NCBI RefSeq assembly: GCF_018860805.1
Contig: NZ_JAHKQR010000011.1
Location: 1,398,740 to 1,462,739 of the forward strand
Origin: Aestuariibacter sp. A3R04
GTDB taxonomy: Bacteria; Pseudomonadota; Gammaproteobacteria; Enterobacterales; Alteromonadaceae
DNA length: 64,000 nt
Direction: 5' to 3'
Positions 34,848-43,249 of the stretch are shown here, one piece after another. Within the stretch, counting starts at the first letter, position 1. Each line of letters starts with the position of its first letter. The notes below the pieces were generated by a model. The model did no database searches, had not been told where the DNA came from, and saw only the letters and a program-made list of their open reading frames with translations. The position numbers were made by a program, and so were the translations under genes.

Positions 34848-36002
34848 ATGACTTTAACAAAACTCACTTGTTATATGGCGGCAGCGGCGACATTAGTTGT
34901 CATCAACGCTTGGGGATCTACCGGGCCTGCCAGCGCTGCAGATAATAACAAACACAATGGCATTCGCGCTCAAACAGAGAATGCCTCTGACAGCACGTAT
35001 GAACAGGTATTCTCTGATCTTGCTCTTCACTGTATCCATCAGGAATATCCCAATGTGATTAAGCACACGATGAACAACGCGTCAGACGTAAAAGAACCGA
35101 GTGAGCTCTACCCCGCTTTTTACGGTTGTCTCGACTGGCACTCGTCAGTGCATGGCCACTGGCTGCTGGTTAGAATGCTTAACACCGCATCGGACAAAGT
35201 TGACTCGAAACATATTATCGAACAATTGAATAAGAGCTTTACAGACGAAAATATTAAAAGTGAACTGGCGAGTCTCAAACGTGAAAATAACGTAGCTTTT
35301 GAGCGCCCTTATGGATTGGCCTGGTTTTTACAATTAACCGCTGAGTTGCGGCACTCTTCACTACCAGAAGCAAAAACATGGTTGGCGACCCTCTTGCCTC
35401 TCGAAAACGAAATTGTGGCTCGGATCAGTGCATGGTTACCTAAACTCGCTTACCCTATTCGAACAGGAGAGCACAGCCAGACGGCTTTTGCATTTGGCTT
35501 AATGCTGGATTGGGCGAAAACGACGGGAAACAAAGCGTTTGAAGCATTACTCACGAAGCGAATTAAACACTATTACTTAGCTGATACACACTGTCCGCTG
35601 GCCTACGAACCTTCGGGACAGGATTTCCTCTCCCCGTGCCTTGCAGAAGCTGACTTAATGCGCCGGGTTATTCCTGCAAAAGACTACAGCAACTGGCTTA
35701 CCAGTTTTTTTCCCAATTTAACTGCAAACACATCAAACTGGTTGGCGCCAGCCACCGTTACTGACAAGTCTGACGGAAAATTAGCCCATTTGGACGGGTT
35801 AAATATCAGCAGGGCATGGATGCTCGAGGGCATAATACACGCCTTACCAACCGATGATGAAAGGTTACCGGTCTTGAAAGAGTCGCTTACTGCGCACCGC
35901 AATGCCGGCTTGAACGCTGTATTCGGCGACATGCATTATATGGGCAGCCACTGGCTTGGAAGCTTTGCTAGCTATTTGGAAACTCAACGCGGTATTAACT
36001 GA
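34848..36002 (+). CDS. Exported DUF2891-family protein
   Basis: A 384-residue protein with an N-terminal signal peptide (cleavage near PASA, residue 30). The DUF2891 signature is strong: YPAFYGCLDWHSSVHGHW, RPYGLAWFLQL, HSQTAFAFGLMLDWA and PSGQDFLSPCLAEADLM. The fold is expected to be an (alpha/alpha)6 barrel with conserved His/Asp/Glu, suggesting a glycan- or sugar-active enzyme, but no activity is established to my knowledge. It is monocistronic; a set of inverted repeats follows it, before the response-regulator gene. Confidence 0.88.
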   Translation: MTLTKLTCYMAAAATLVVINAWGSTGPASAADNNKHNGIRAQTENASDSTYEQVFSDLALHCIHQEYPNVIKHTMNNASDVKEPSELYPAFYGCLDWHSSVHGHWLLVRMLNTASDKVDSKHIIEQLNKSFTDENIKSELASLKRENNVAFERPYGLAWFLQLTAELRHSSLPEAKTWLATLLPLENEIVARISAWLPKLAYPIRTGEHSQTAFAFGLMLDWAKTTGNKAFEALLTKRIKHYYLADTHCPLAYEPSGQDFLSPCLAEADLMRRVIPAKDYSNWLTSFFPNLTANTSNWLAPATVTDKSDGKLAHLDGLNISRAWMLEGIIHALPTDDERLPVLKESLTAHRNAGLNAVFGDMHYMGSHWLGSFASYLETQRGIN

Positions 36003-36014
36003 GCGTAAAGAACA

Positions 36015-36064
36015 GGAAACACTTCCCCTACTAAAGTGGGAGATAAACAACCACTAAAGTGGTA
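36015..36064. promoter_or_regulatory. Operator-like repeats upstream of LuxR-type regulator
   Basis: GGAAACACTTCCCCTACT (36015-36032), then TACTAAAGTGGG and the palindrome CCACTAAAGTGG (36051-36062), all within a larger dyad whose arms are TGGGAG (36037-36042) and CTCCCA (36070-36075). The first block recurs in the PQQ dehydrogenase promoter, pointing to one regulator, probably the adjacent response regulator. Confidence 0.5.
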
Positions 36065-36124
36065 TTTGCCTCCCACGCTTGTTGTGCCAATCTCTAACGA
36101 GAAGCCAATTAGTGGGGCGTTCCT

Positions 36125-36760
36125 ATGGATATATTGCTTGTTGACGACCACGCCATTGTGCGTGAAGGTTTTTCCGCTTTACTAACGTCTGTCTTCGAGG
36201 GTGCTGTGGTAACAAATGCAAAAAATGCACAGCAAGCTACCAGCGAGCTTCGCGCAAAGCAGTTTGACCTCATTATTCTTGATATTAACTTAGGCACTAC
36301 CAGTGGGTTGACACTGGCAGACTACATTATACAGCGGTGGGAGCTTGCCAAGGTGCTCATGTTTAGTATGTTTGACGACATATCTATTATTGATCGGGCC
36401 ATGAAACTCGGTGCTATGGGCTATGTGAGTAAACAAAGTGAACCTGACGTGCTCATAAACGCGGTGACTTCAATAGTTAAAGGAAGGCGCTACCTGGAGC
36501 ATTCTACCGCCATAGAACTAGCTACTTTTAACCTGTCTCAGTCCGGGAGTAATTTAAATGAACTAACCCAGCGGGAGCTCGATATTTTCTTGGGCATTGC
36601 CAATGGACAGTGCCGAAAACAAATCGCCAGCAATTTAAATATTTCTGAAAAAACTGTGTCAAATGTCATGACCCAGTTAAAAAACAAACTGGATTTAAAA
36701 ACCAACGCCGAATTTGTTCACCTCGCTATTAAGCAGGGCTATCTCAAAATTGTCAGTTGA
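36125..36760 (+). CDS. LuxR/NarL-family response regulator
   Basis: A 211-residue response regulator: a receiver (1-120) with acidic pocket Asp7-Asp8, phospho-acceptor Asp56 (IILDINLG), and a C-terminal LuxR-type helix-turn-helix (about 145-205) with LTQRELDIFLGIANG and SEKTVSNVMTQLKNKL. No sensor kinase lies beside it. It precedes a PQQ alcohol dehydrogenase, an arrangement known from Pseudomonas ethanol oxidation clusters, where LuxR-type regulators (AgmR/PedR/ExaE) activate the dehydrogenase. Shared operator-like repeats before both genes support this role. Confidence 0.9.
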   Translation: MDILLVDDHAIVREGFSALLTSVFEGAVVTNAKNAQQATSELRAKQFDLIILDINLGTTSGLTLADYIIQRWELAKVLMFSMFDDISIIDRAMKLGAMGYVSKQSEPDVLINAVTSIVKGRRYLEHSTAIELATFNLSQSGSNLNELTQRELDIFLGIANGQCRKQIASNLNISEKTVSNVMTQLKNKLDLKTNAEFVHLAIKQGYLKIVS

Positions 36761-36781
36761 AGCTGCACGAGCTCCCACATC

Positions 36782-36920
36782 GGGAAAACTTCCCGCTACT
36801 TTCGTACCCCAACCTATTGTTCTTCTGTATTCATCTTTAAGCAGAAATTAAACAAGCCATTATTTATCAACATCTTAAATATAATCTTAAATGTTTACAA
36901 ACAGGAATAATTCCCGCTTT
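36782..36920. promoter_or_regulatory. Operator-like repeats in PQQ dehydrogenase promoter
   Basis: GGGAAAACTTCCCGCTACT (36782-36800) and GGAATAATTCCCGCTTT (36904-36920) resemble GGAAACACTTCCCCTACT at 36015. The common pattern is GGAA-n3-4-TTCCC followed by CTACT or CTTT. The spacer has no other gene. Confidence 0.5.
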
Positions 36921-37004
36921 TTGAAGGATAGAATCCGTTTATAACCCCGTATTGCTCGTTACATACTGTTAACACTACAACAGGGCAACAGTGGAAATAA
37001 AACT

Positions 37005-38849
37005 ATGGCTAAGTTCCATTCAAAGGCGTCATTGGCCTTAAGCGTAATGATAGGTTTGAGTACAAATGTAACTGCTAACGGAGGAGTAACCTGGGAGGAC
37101 ATTGAAAACGATGCAAAAAGCCCAGAAAACGTACTTATGTACGGTATGGGCCCGGAAGCACAACGGTACAGCGAATTAGATCAAATCAATAAAAACAATG
37201 TACATATGCTCTCACCAGCCTGGGTCATGAGCTTTGGTGATGAAAAGCAACGTGGTCAGGAATCTCAGGCACTTGTTTACGATGGTATTGTGTATGTGAC
37301 GGGCAGCTATTCTCGCATTTTTGCCTATGAAGCTAAAACTGGCAAAAAGCTGTGGGACTACGCCCACCGATTACCAGAGGGTATTCGACCTTGCTGTGAC
37401 GTGGTAAACCGCGGTGCCGCTATTTATGGCGATCTAGTCTTCTTCGGCACATTAGACGCTGGTATCGTGGCCCTGGACCGCTTAACCGGTAAGGTAAAAT
37501 GGAAGAAGCGCTTTGAGGACTACCGTGCCGGTTACACCATGACAGGCGCCCCGACCATTGTAAAAGATCAAAAGTCGGGAAAAGTCATGCTCATTCACGG
37601 CTCGTCGGGAGATGAGTTTGGCGTAGTCGGCAAGCTATTTGCGCGCGACCCTATGACTGGTGAAGAAATTTGGATGCGTCCGTTTGTTGAAGGGCACATG
37701 GGTCGTTTAAATGGCAAAGAAAGTACGCCAACGGGAGGCTCCTATGAGGTTACCACATGGCCTAAAGACGAAAATGGTGACATGGTTGAAGCATGGCATC
37801 ATGGTGGTGGCGCACCTTGGCAAAGTGCAAGTTTTGATGTAGAAACTAACACTATCATTATCGGCGCTGGTAACCCCGCCCCCTGGAACACATGGAAACG
37901 CACCGCAAAAGATGGCAACCCAAGAGACTGGGACAACCTCTATACATCCGGACAGGTGGGTGTAGATGCAACCACCGGCGAAGTAAAATGGTTCTATCAA
38001 CATACGCCTAACGACGCCTGGGATTTCTCAGGAAACAATGAACTGGTGCTGTTCGATTACTACGATAACGGCAAACTGATAAAGGCTACCGCCCACGCCG
38101 ATCGAAATGGATTTTTCTATGTAGTAAACCGTCAAACCGGTGAATTTATTCGTGGCTTCCCCTTTGTCGACAATATTTCATGGGCAACACATATCGACCC
38201 TGAAACCGGTCGCCCCGTTGAAGTTGATGGTCAACGCCCTCCCCTTCCTGAGCCAGGAGAAAAGCGGGGTAAATCAATTGAAGTATCGCCTCCATTCTTA
38301 GGCGGCAAGAACTGGAATCCCATGGCCTATAGCAAAAATACCGGCTGGTTTTACATGGGAGCAAACCATTGGAAAGAAGACTATTGGACCGAAGAAGTAT
38401 CCTATAAAAAAGGGGCCGCTTACCTGGGACAAGGATTTAGAATCAAAAGGATGTACGATGATCACGTCGGTGTGCTTCGCGCAGTAGACCCTGTGTCTGG
38501 TGAAATAAAATGGACACACAAAGAGACGTTGCCCATGTGGGCGGGTGTGTTGGCAACTAAAGGCGGACTTATCATCACTGGTACTGGCGATGGGTACGTC
38601 AAAGCGTTTGACGAAAAAACCGGTGAGGAGCTTTGGAAGTTTCAAACTGGCTCAGGCATCATTTCCTGCCCAATTACCTGGGAAGAAGACGGGGAACAGT
38701 ATATAGGTCTCGCGTCCGGCTACGGCGGCGCCGTGCCGCTATGGGGTGGCGATATGGCGGAGCTTACCAAACCAGTGGCACAAGGAGGTTCTTTTTGGGT
38801 ATTCAAGCTACCCAATCACAAAAAAGATCAAAACCTGACAAAGCAGTAA
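37005..38849 (+). CDS. PQQ-dependent alcohol dehydrogenase (quinoprotein)
   Basis: A 614-residue periplasmic quinoprotein. A signal peptide (1-25) is followed by an eight-bladed propeller with repeated W-docking motifs (GKKLWDYA, GKVKWKKR, GEVKWFYQ, GEIKWTHK, GEELWKFQ). RPCCDVVNRG (near residue 130) contains the adjacent Cys pair that forms the disulfide ring over PQQ. There is no C-terminal cytochrome domain, so it would need a separate electron acceptor. No pqq biosynthesis or cytochrome c gene is in the window. I cannot tell from reading alone whether it is calcium- or lanthanide-dependent. Regulation by the upstream LuxR-type protein is likely. Confidence 0.92.
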   Translation: MAKFHSKASLALSVMIGLSTNVTANGGVTWEDIENDAKSPENVLMYGMGPEAQRYSELDQINKNNVHMLSPAWVMSFGDEKQRGQESQALVYDGIVYVTGSYSRIFAYEAKTGKKLWDYAHRLPEGIRPCCDVVNRGAAIYGDLVFFGTLDAGIVALDRLTGKVKWKKRFEDYRAGYTMTGAPTIVKDQKSGKVMLIHGSSGDEFGVVGKLFARDPMTGEEIWMRPFVEGHMGRLNGKESTPTGGSYEVTTWPKDENGDMVEAWHHGGGAPWQSASFDVETNTIIIGAGNPAPWNTWKRTAKDGNPRDWDNLYTSGQVGVDATTGEVKWFYQHTPNDAWDFSGNNELVLFDYYDNGKLIKATAHADRNGFFYVVNRQTGEFIRGFPFVDNISWATHIDPETGRPVEVDGQRPPLPEPGEKRGKSIEVSPPFLGGKNWNPMAYSKNTGWFYMGANHWKEDYWTEEVSYKKGAAYLGQGFRIKRMYDDHVGVLRAVDPVSGEIKWTHKETLPMWAGVLATKGGLIITGTGDGYVKAFDEKTGEELWKFQTGSGIISCPITWEEDGEQYIGLASGYGGAVPLWGGDMAELTKPVAQGGSFWVFKLPNHKKDQNLTKQ

Positions 38850-38872
38850 ACCCCTTTCAGTATCATCGCAGA

Positions 38873-38890
38873 GAGGGGCATCAGCCCCTC
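38873..38890 (+). terminator. Stem-loop between PQQ dehydrogenase and pentapeptide gene
   Basis: GAGGGGC, ATCA loop, GCCCCTC, without a T-run. It probably separates or processes the two-gene transcript rather than ending it. Confidence 0.45.
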
Positions 38891-38911
38891 CCTGCCTATA
38901 GGATCCACACT

Positions 38912-39589
38912 ATGTTTGCTATACAACTATCTACTTCTGTGAAATATCAGCTACTCGGCTTGTTGTTAATAATGTCGCCATACAGCGCGGCTACCATCCC
39001 GGCATTTGAAGATGATGTTAAGGTAATTAATGGCTGTGTCATACAGCCTGAGACAATATGTAGCAATACCAACTTAAGCAACGCTGACCTGAAACATGCT
39101 GATCTACAAGGCGCAATCTTTATTAATGTAAAATTCACTCATGCGGATTTACGGCACGCAAACTTGAGCTACGCCACGTTTAAAAAAAGTGATCTTGCTC
39201 ACGTTGATTTAGCCTCCGCCAATTTACGACATGCCGATTTAAGAACCAGTAAAGTTCGCAACGCTAATTTAGAAGGAGTGGATGGTTGGGCACTGTTTGG
39301 CCAAGGCGTCGATTTTACTCACGCGAACTTCATGGGCGCAAACTTGGATCAGGCTCGCTTGTCAGGTGCAATCATGATTAAGGCCAATTTTCGCGCGGCG
39401 CGGCTAGAGCGAGTTTGGATGAACAAAGCAAATTTTGAAAAGGCGAATTTAATCAATGCGAACATTCAGGAAGCCAAATTGAATGGCGCAAATTTACACC
39501 AAGCGAATCTCACCGGCGCCCGCATCCACTACGCCACATTCCAGGATACCTTTATGGAAGGTTGTATACGTTGCCCGGTAAATTGGTGA
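38912..39589 (+). CDS. Exported pentapeptide-repeat protein
   Basis: A 225-residue protein. An N-terminal signal peptide (cleavage near SAAT, about residue 27) is followed by about 30 pentapeptide repeats of the A(D/N)LxxA type (residues 55-210), forming a right-handed beta-helix. Two Cys pairs (near the start of the mature part and in GCIRCPVNW at the end) may form disulfides. Pentapeptide proteins beside PQQ ethanol dehydrogenases are known in Pseudomonas, so it belongs functionally with the previous gene, role unknown. The ATG at 38912 follows AGGA at 8 bases; the open frame extends upstream into the dehydrogenase but without support. Confidence 0.85.
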   Translation: MFAIQLSTSVKYQLLGLLLIMSPYSAATIPAFEDDVKVINGCVIQPETICSNTNLSNADLKHADLQGAIFINVKFTHADLRHANLSYATFKKSDLAHVDLASANLRHADLRTSKVRNANLEGVDGWALFGQGVDFTHANFMGANLDQARLSGAIMIKANFRAARLERVWMNKANFEKANLINANIQEAKLNGANLHQANLTGARIHYATFQDTFMEGCIRCPVNW

Positions 39590-39675
39590 AATTAGGGGTG
39601 ACAACGGACTCAAAGACGCCACCGGATAAATTTATAATGGCGCACGCTTACACATCTAGCAGCAGTAATTTCGTG

Positions 39676-39708
39676 TAAAAACGCGCATGGAACACTGGAT
39701 TTCCATGC
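39676..39708 (-). terminator. Intrinsic terminator of small exported-protein gene
   Basis: On the minus strand GCATGGAA, 8-base loop, TTCCATGC, then GCGTTTTT. It lies just past the end of the 39731-39991 gene. Confidence 0.75.
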
Positions 39709-39730
39709 CCGCTCTGGTTAAACGCTAAGA

Positions 39731-39991
39731 CTATGTATCACTTCGGCTAACGAGTTTGTAACCTTCCGCTTCGTATGTATTTATACATTTTTGAAACTTG
39801 TTCTGAAGCTTTATTTCGTCAAAAAATCCAAGCGAGTATGCATCGCATTTTACTTTCATTTTTTCACTATTTTCCAGAACGGCAACAAGTTTCAATTCTG
39901 CAAAACCGAGTTTATAAGCCAATTCAGAAAATTGAGAGTAGAGCACTAATAACAGAGCAATAAAAAGACTCGCGGTAAAAGCTTTTTTCAT
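39731..39991 (-). CDS. Small exported or membrane-anchored protein, unknown
   Basis: An 86-residue protein with a Lys-rich start and a hydrophobic segment (about 5-20) acting as signal or anchor, then a basic hydrophilic domain with two Cys (VKCDAYSLGF and FQKCINTY) that may pair. I do not recognise the family. The ATG is preceded by AAAGGAAT at good spacing, and a terminator follows directly, so the gene is very likely real although its function is unknown. Confidence 0.7.
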   Translation of the reverse strand: MKKAFTASLFIALLLVLYSQFSELAYKLGFAELKLVAVLENSEKMKVKCDAYSLGFFDEIKLQNKFQKCINTYEAEGYKLVSRSDT

Positions 39992-40095
39992 TTGGTATTC
40001 CTTTGTTCAAATTTGTCCGTATTTAATAAGCAATAACTGATCCAATCTCGCCCTCTAGAAAAAACTGCCTTTTCAGTGTCTTCCGAAGAAAAAAG

Positions 40096-40368
40096 TTAGC
40101 TTTTTAACGAAAAAGTAGTGAATACGTCTAAATATTGCTGGCGCAATTCGCCATTCAGTTCGCAGATAAACATTGTATCAGCCCCCATAGTTTCACATAT
40201 GCCCAGATCCACACACAGAAAATACGCATTCAACATCGGCACCGAAAGCCCATGGCAACGACATTCTGCAATAGCGGATTGCAACTTACCATAGACGACA
40301 GCCCCCTCTACTACACTTTTTTGAATATGAGATTTTAACGGTTTTATTTCACCGTAACTCTGAATCAA
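40096..40368 (-). CDS. Possible small protein downstream of the binding protein
   Basis: An open frame of 90 codons overlapping the end of the solute-binding-protein gene by 20 bases. The only upstream start is TTG and no good ribosome binding site is visible. The composition (four Cys, mixed amphipathic) could be a real protein but I recognise no family. It may be a chance frame. Confidence 0.35.
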   Translation of the reverse strand: MIQSYGEIKPLKSHIQKSVVEGAVVYGKLQSAIAECRCHGLSVPMLNAYFLCVDLGICETMGADTMFICELNGELRQQYLDVFTTFSLKS

Positions 40369-41647
40369 CAGAAAAGACGTTTTTCCTTAAGGCTTCCAAC
40401 TGTGCTATCGCTTTTTCAACGTCACCATCTGAAACAAAGTCGACAAGTATCGTCATAAACGGTGCGTAATAGACTTTTTCAACGGCTCTATCAAAATACT
40501 GCACCAGGCCATTCGCAGAAGACAAGTTTTGACTACCTGCTTTAACGAGCTCGCTGTGGCTTATCTCAGCGTTTGGATGAACAGGAAGGTGATCTATGCG
40601 CTCGTTGATGAAAGCTTGGACTCCTTCTGAGGAAATATATCGCAAAAACGATTTTGCTATCTCTTTGTTGCGACTGTTTGAGGAGATAATAAAATAATCA
40701 ACAGTGGATATTTCGTATTTATTGACGTTGTCATACACCGACGGAAAAGGCGTGAATTCAATGCTCATTCTCATATATTCAGGTAACTGGCTTATCACGT
40801 AATTACCTGACAGGATCACCCCCGCTTGTTGCCTGAACAACAAAGGCACTACTTGTTTATCTGTATACTGCTCCGCGTTTCCGAGAAAGCAGTTACTGTC
40901 GATAAGAATTTTCCATTGCTGAAATACAGCCACCATTCTTTCATCAGTAAAGGGCACTTTCCCCGTCATTACCTTTTCATGGAAAGATAGCCCGTTCATG
41001 CGAAGATTCAAGTAATCAAACCAAGCAAAAACCGGCCATTTTTCTTTCGTCCCAAGGGCTACCGGTACTATGTTGTTGCGAGCCAGTACCTTACAAGCGT
41101 GTAGGAGATCCCCCCAGCTTTCCACTCTGTTTATTCCAAGCTTGTTAAACAGTTCGGTATTGTAGTACAGCCCCCAGAATCCCATAGAAACGGGAACAGC
41201 GAATTGCTGATGATCATAGGTTATAAAGGTTTTTATATCTTCACGATGATGCTGCATCTGCCGCTCTTGCCACAAATCCGTTACCGGCTCCACAAGGTTG
41301 TCACTGACCAACATTTTCAGATCAGCAGACCACAACCAAAGCAAGACATCGATATCCGGATTAGCCCTTAGCCATTTTTCTGATGCAAGTTTGTAGCCTT
41401 CATCGTCGGTCGACCGATAGTTAACCAGAATATTTGGACAGCGATTTGAAAAGTTCTCTGCAACTTCTTCAAATACCTCTCGCTGAGCTGAACTAAAAAT
41501 GAGAAGAGATACCGTCAGTGTTTGAGGGCTTTTTCCACATTCACTGGCGAAGGTTGGTGTGAGAAACAACAACGACACCCCACACACATAAAATGCTCGT
41601 ATACTCCATCGCAACACGTAAATGAGTACTCTAATGGTATCAGACAT
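40349..41647 (-). CDS. Orphan ABC-type sugar solute-binding protein
   Basis: A 432-residue extracellular solute-binding protein (family 1, sugar type). An N-terminal signal or anchor (about 15-35, ending TFASEC) precedes the two-lobe fold with VSLLIFSSAQREVFEEVAENF, VPVSMGFWGLYYNTELF and WGDLLHACKVL. No permease or ATPase genes are nearby, so it may act as a sensor partner, not a transporter component. Such orphans are found beside two-component or cyclic-di-GMP proteins; the GGDEF-EAL gene is 1.6 kb away on the other strand. The start is not firmly fixed since no strong ribosome binding site is visible. Confidence 0.85.
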   Translation of the reverse strand: MSDTIRVLIYVLRWSIRAFYVCGVSLLFLTPTFASECGKSPQTLTVSLLIFSSAQREVFEEVAENFSNRCPNILVNYRSTDDEGYKLASEKWLRANPDIDVLLWLWSADLKMLVSDNLVEPVTDLWQERQMQHHREDIKTFITYDHQQFAVPVSMGFWGLYYNTELFNKLGINRVESWGDLLHACKVLARNNIVPVALGTKEKWPVFAWFDYLNLRMNGLSFHEKVMTGKVPFTDERMVAVFQQWKILIDSNCFLGNAEQYTDKQVVPLLFRQQAGVILSGNYVISQLPEYMRMSIEFTPFPSVYDNVNKYEISTVDYFIISSNSRNKEIAKSFLRYISSEGVQAFINERIDHLPVHPNAEISHSELVKAGSQNLSSANGLVQYFDRAVEKVYYAPFMTILVDFVSDGDVEKAIAQLEALRKNVFSVDSELR

Positions 41648-42071
41648 GCAAACCGCCTATGGCAAACTGGGAAGCCAGTTGAATACTGCCAAACGCTTCC
41701 CCTCGAGGATGGAAAAAAGACAAAGCGTCAACTAAACAGCAACATGGCAATACACAACGTGAAAAAGGTATCTTTACTTGAGTATAGACAAAAAAACGCG
41801 ATTTACGTATTGCTATACGCTTTACCACTGTGATTAATTTGCAGTCCGCGACAACTATTCCCTTTCTGTTAAGGCCTAGAGGTCTGCCCCATCTAAAACC
41901 CTCCTTCATACCCTACATAACAATGTACAACTGTCGGAAACGTTTACACTTTGTACAAACACAAACACTAAAAAAGCCATAAGCCTTTGAAAAAAATAAC
42001 TTTACTTTATGGCTCACATATTGCTGGTACGCATACTAAGTTACTTACAAATTAAATATTGGAGTATTGCA
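41648..42071. other. Gene-free spacer with short repeats
   Basis: No convincing gene. TGTACAA occurs twice (41924 and 41952, the second in the palindrome TTGTACAA). AGCCATAA (41975-41982) can pair with TTATGGCT (42007-42014) just before the PEP-CTERM gene, a possible leader hairpin. GGAG at 42061-42064 is the ribosome binding site of that gene. Confidence 0.4.
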
Positions 42072-42674
42072 ATGCAAGTAATAGGTAAAATAGCAGTTTT
42101 TATTTCGGCCCTGATTATTAGTACTAGGTTGATCGCTGCGCCGATTTTTTCTGAGGATTTTGAATCTGATTTAAGTCAATGGCCGATAAATGGTAGCGGT
42201 CAAATTGTAGCCGATATACTGTCTGCGGGGAATAATGTTCTTAGGTTTAACAGCCTTGGTTCCGGTGGAGACGCCTTCACCGCAACTAATTTAGCTGCTG
42301 GGACCTACTATTTATCTTTGGATATGCTTGGCACTTGTCAGTCTGGAGTATGTGGTGGCTTTGCAGGTGTTAACTCACCTGGCGAGCAGTGGTTAATTGG
42401 TGACGGTACTTACCCGGCAAGCTTAACTGTATTAAACAACGGTCAATGGCAACATTTTGAAGTTGCTTTTACGGTGAACGATACATTTAATTTTAAGCTA
42501 GAAGATTTTCGTGATTCTGGCATAGCTGGTGATGTTTACTTTGACAATATTTGTATAAGCAGCCAATCAAACGATGCAAGCTGCCCGAATGCAAAGGTGA
42601 GCGTGCCAGAACCATCTATTTTTGCACTTCTAGGCATGGGCTTTCTTGGACTTCGTTTGACCAGACGCAAATAG
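42072..42674 (+). CDS. PEP-CTERM sorting-domain exported protein
   Basis: A 200-residue protein with signal peptide (1-22, ending LIAA), a mature domain starting PIFSEDFESDLSQWP that resembles a carbohydrate-binding beta-sandwich, and a classic PEP-CTERM tail: VPEPSIFALLGMGFLGL, then Arg-rich RLTRRK. This tail directs exosortase processing and display on the surface or in exopolysaccharide. The exosortase is not in the window. The start at 42072 follows GGAG at 7 bases; upstream in-frame Met codons are not supported. A 13-base inverted repeat follows the gene. Confidence 0.85.
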   Translation: MQVIGKIAVFISALIISTRLIAAPIFSEDFESDLSQWPINGSGQIVADILSAGNNVLRFNSLGSGGDAFTATNLAAGTYYLSLDMLGTCQSGVCGGFAGVNSPGEQWLIGDGTYPASLTVLNNGQWQHFEVAFTVNDTFNFKLEDFRDSGIAGDVYFDNICISSQSNDASCPNAKVSVPEPSIFALLGMGFLGLRLTRRK

Positions 42675-42761
42675 TTAGACGCGGGTTAAATTAACTCACC
42701 TTTTATAGCTTTTATGAAGGGAATAGTGTTTTTTTAACTCAGTATTCAAAAATAAAACTTC

Positions 42762-42808
42762 AATAAGTTCCTGAATAAAAACACAATTAATATTGTCAGG
42801 AACTTATT
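42762..42808. repeat. 13-base perfect inverted repeat after PEP-CTERM gene
   Basis: AATAAGTTCCTGA (42762-42774) and TCAGGAACTTATT (42796-42808), 21-base loop. It may end the transcript, though the T-run is poor. The spacer 42675-43249 otherwise holds the FNR-type box described separately. Confidence 0.6.
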
Positions 42809-43071
42809 CTTTCCGCTTCCCCTCTTTCCCAACAATTTATCCCATGAAATTACTCCTCTCTAAAATTTGATAAATCCATACAAAGCCATTGATATTCCCC
42901 TAGAATCAGTGAAAAGAGGGAAGCCTGTTAAATTAAAATAAAAAAGTTGTTAAAAAGAATTCCGAAGGTTGTCATCTTACAATAAGCAGGTACTTGATAA
43001 CCCTTTTAAAAATCCGGTAAACAAGGCACTAATAGCCACGCTATGCGGCTCGTCCATATTAGGGGGAAATA

Positions 43072-43085
43072 TTGATCTGCATCAA
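43072..43085. promoter_or_regulatory. FNR/ANR box upstream of c-di-GMP gene
   Basis: TTGATCTGCATCAA is an exact FNR consensus (TTGAT-N4-ATCAA). If it sits at -41.5, transcription would start near 43120, well before the chosen start codon at 43250. This suggests oxygen-responsive expression. Confidence 0.7.
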
Positions 43086-43249
43086 TAAAATTAAGGCTAT
43101 TGATAAACAACCTCACTTTCAGCAACGGACGAATTCATCTACTATGCAATGCGATATTGGCTGATCTGTTTTTGTCGGCATCGCTATTTTCACATTCAGC
43201 TGTCTGGCGCTTGCGACAATCTGCGTTATACAGCGTATTAAGGTACAAG

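Noticed and set aside
41522-41909. Overlapping open frames on both strands at the start of the solute-binding-protein gene
   Set aside because: They overlap each other and the real gene, with no RBS or family match.
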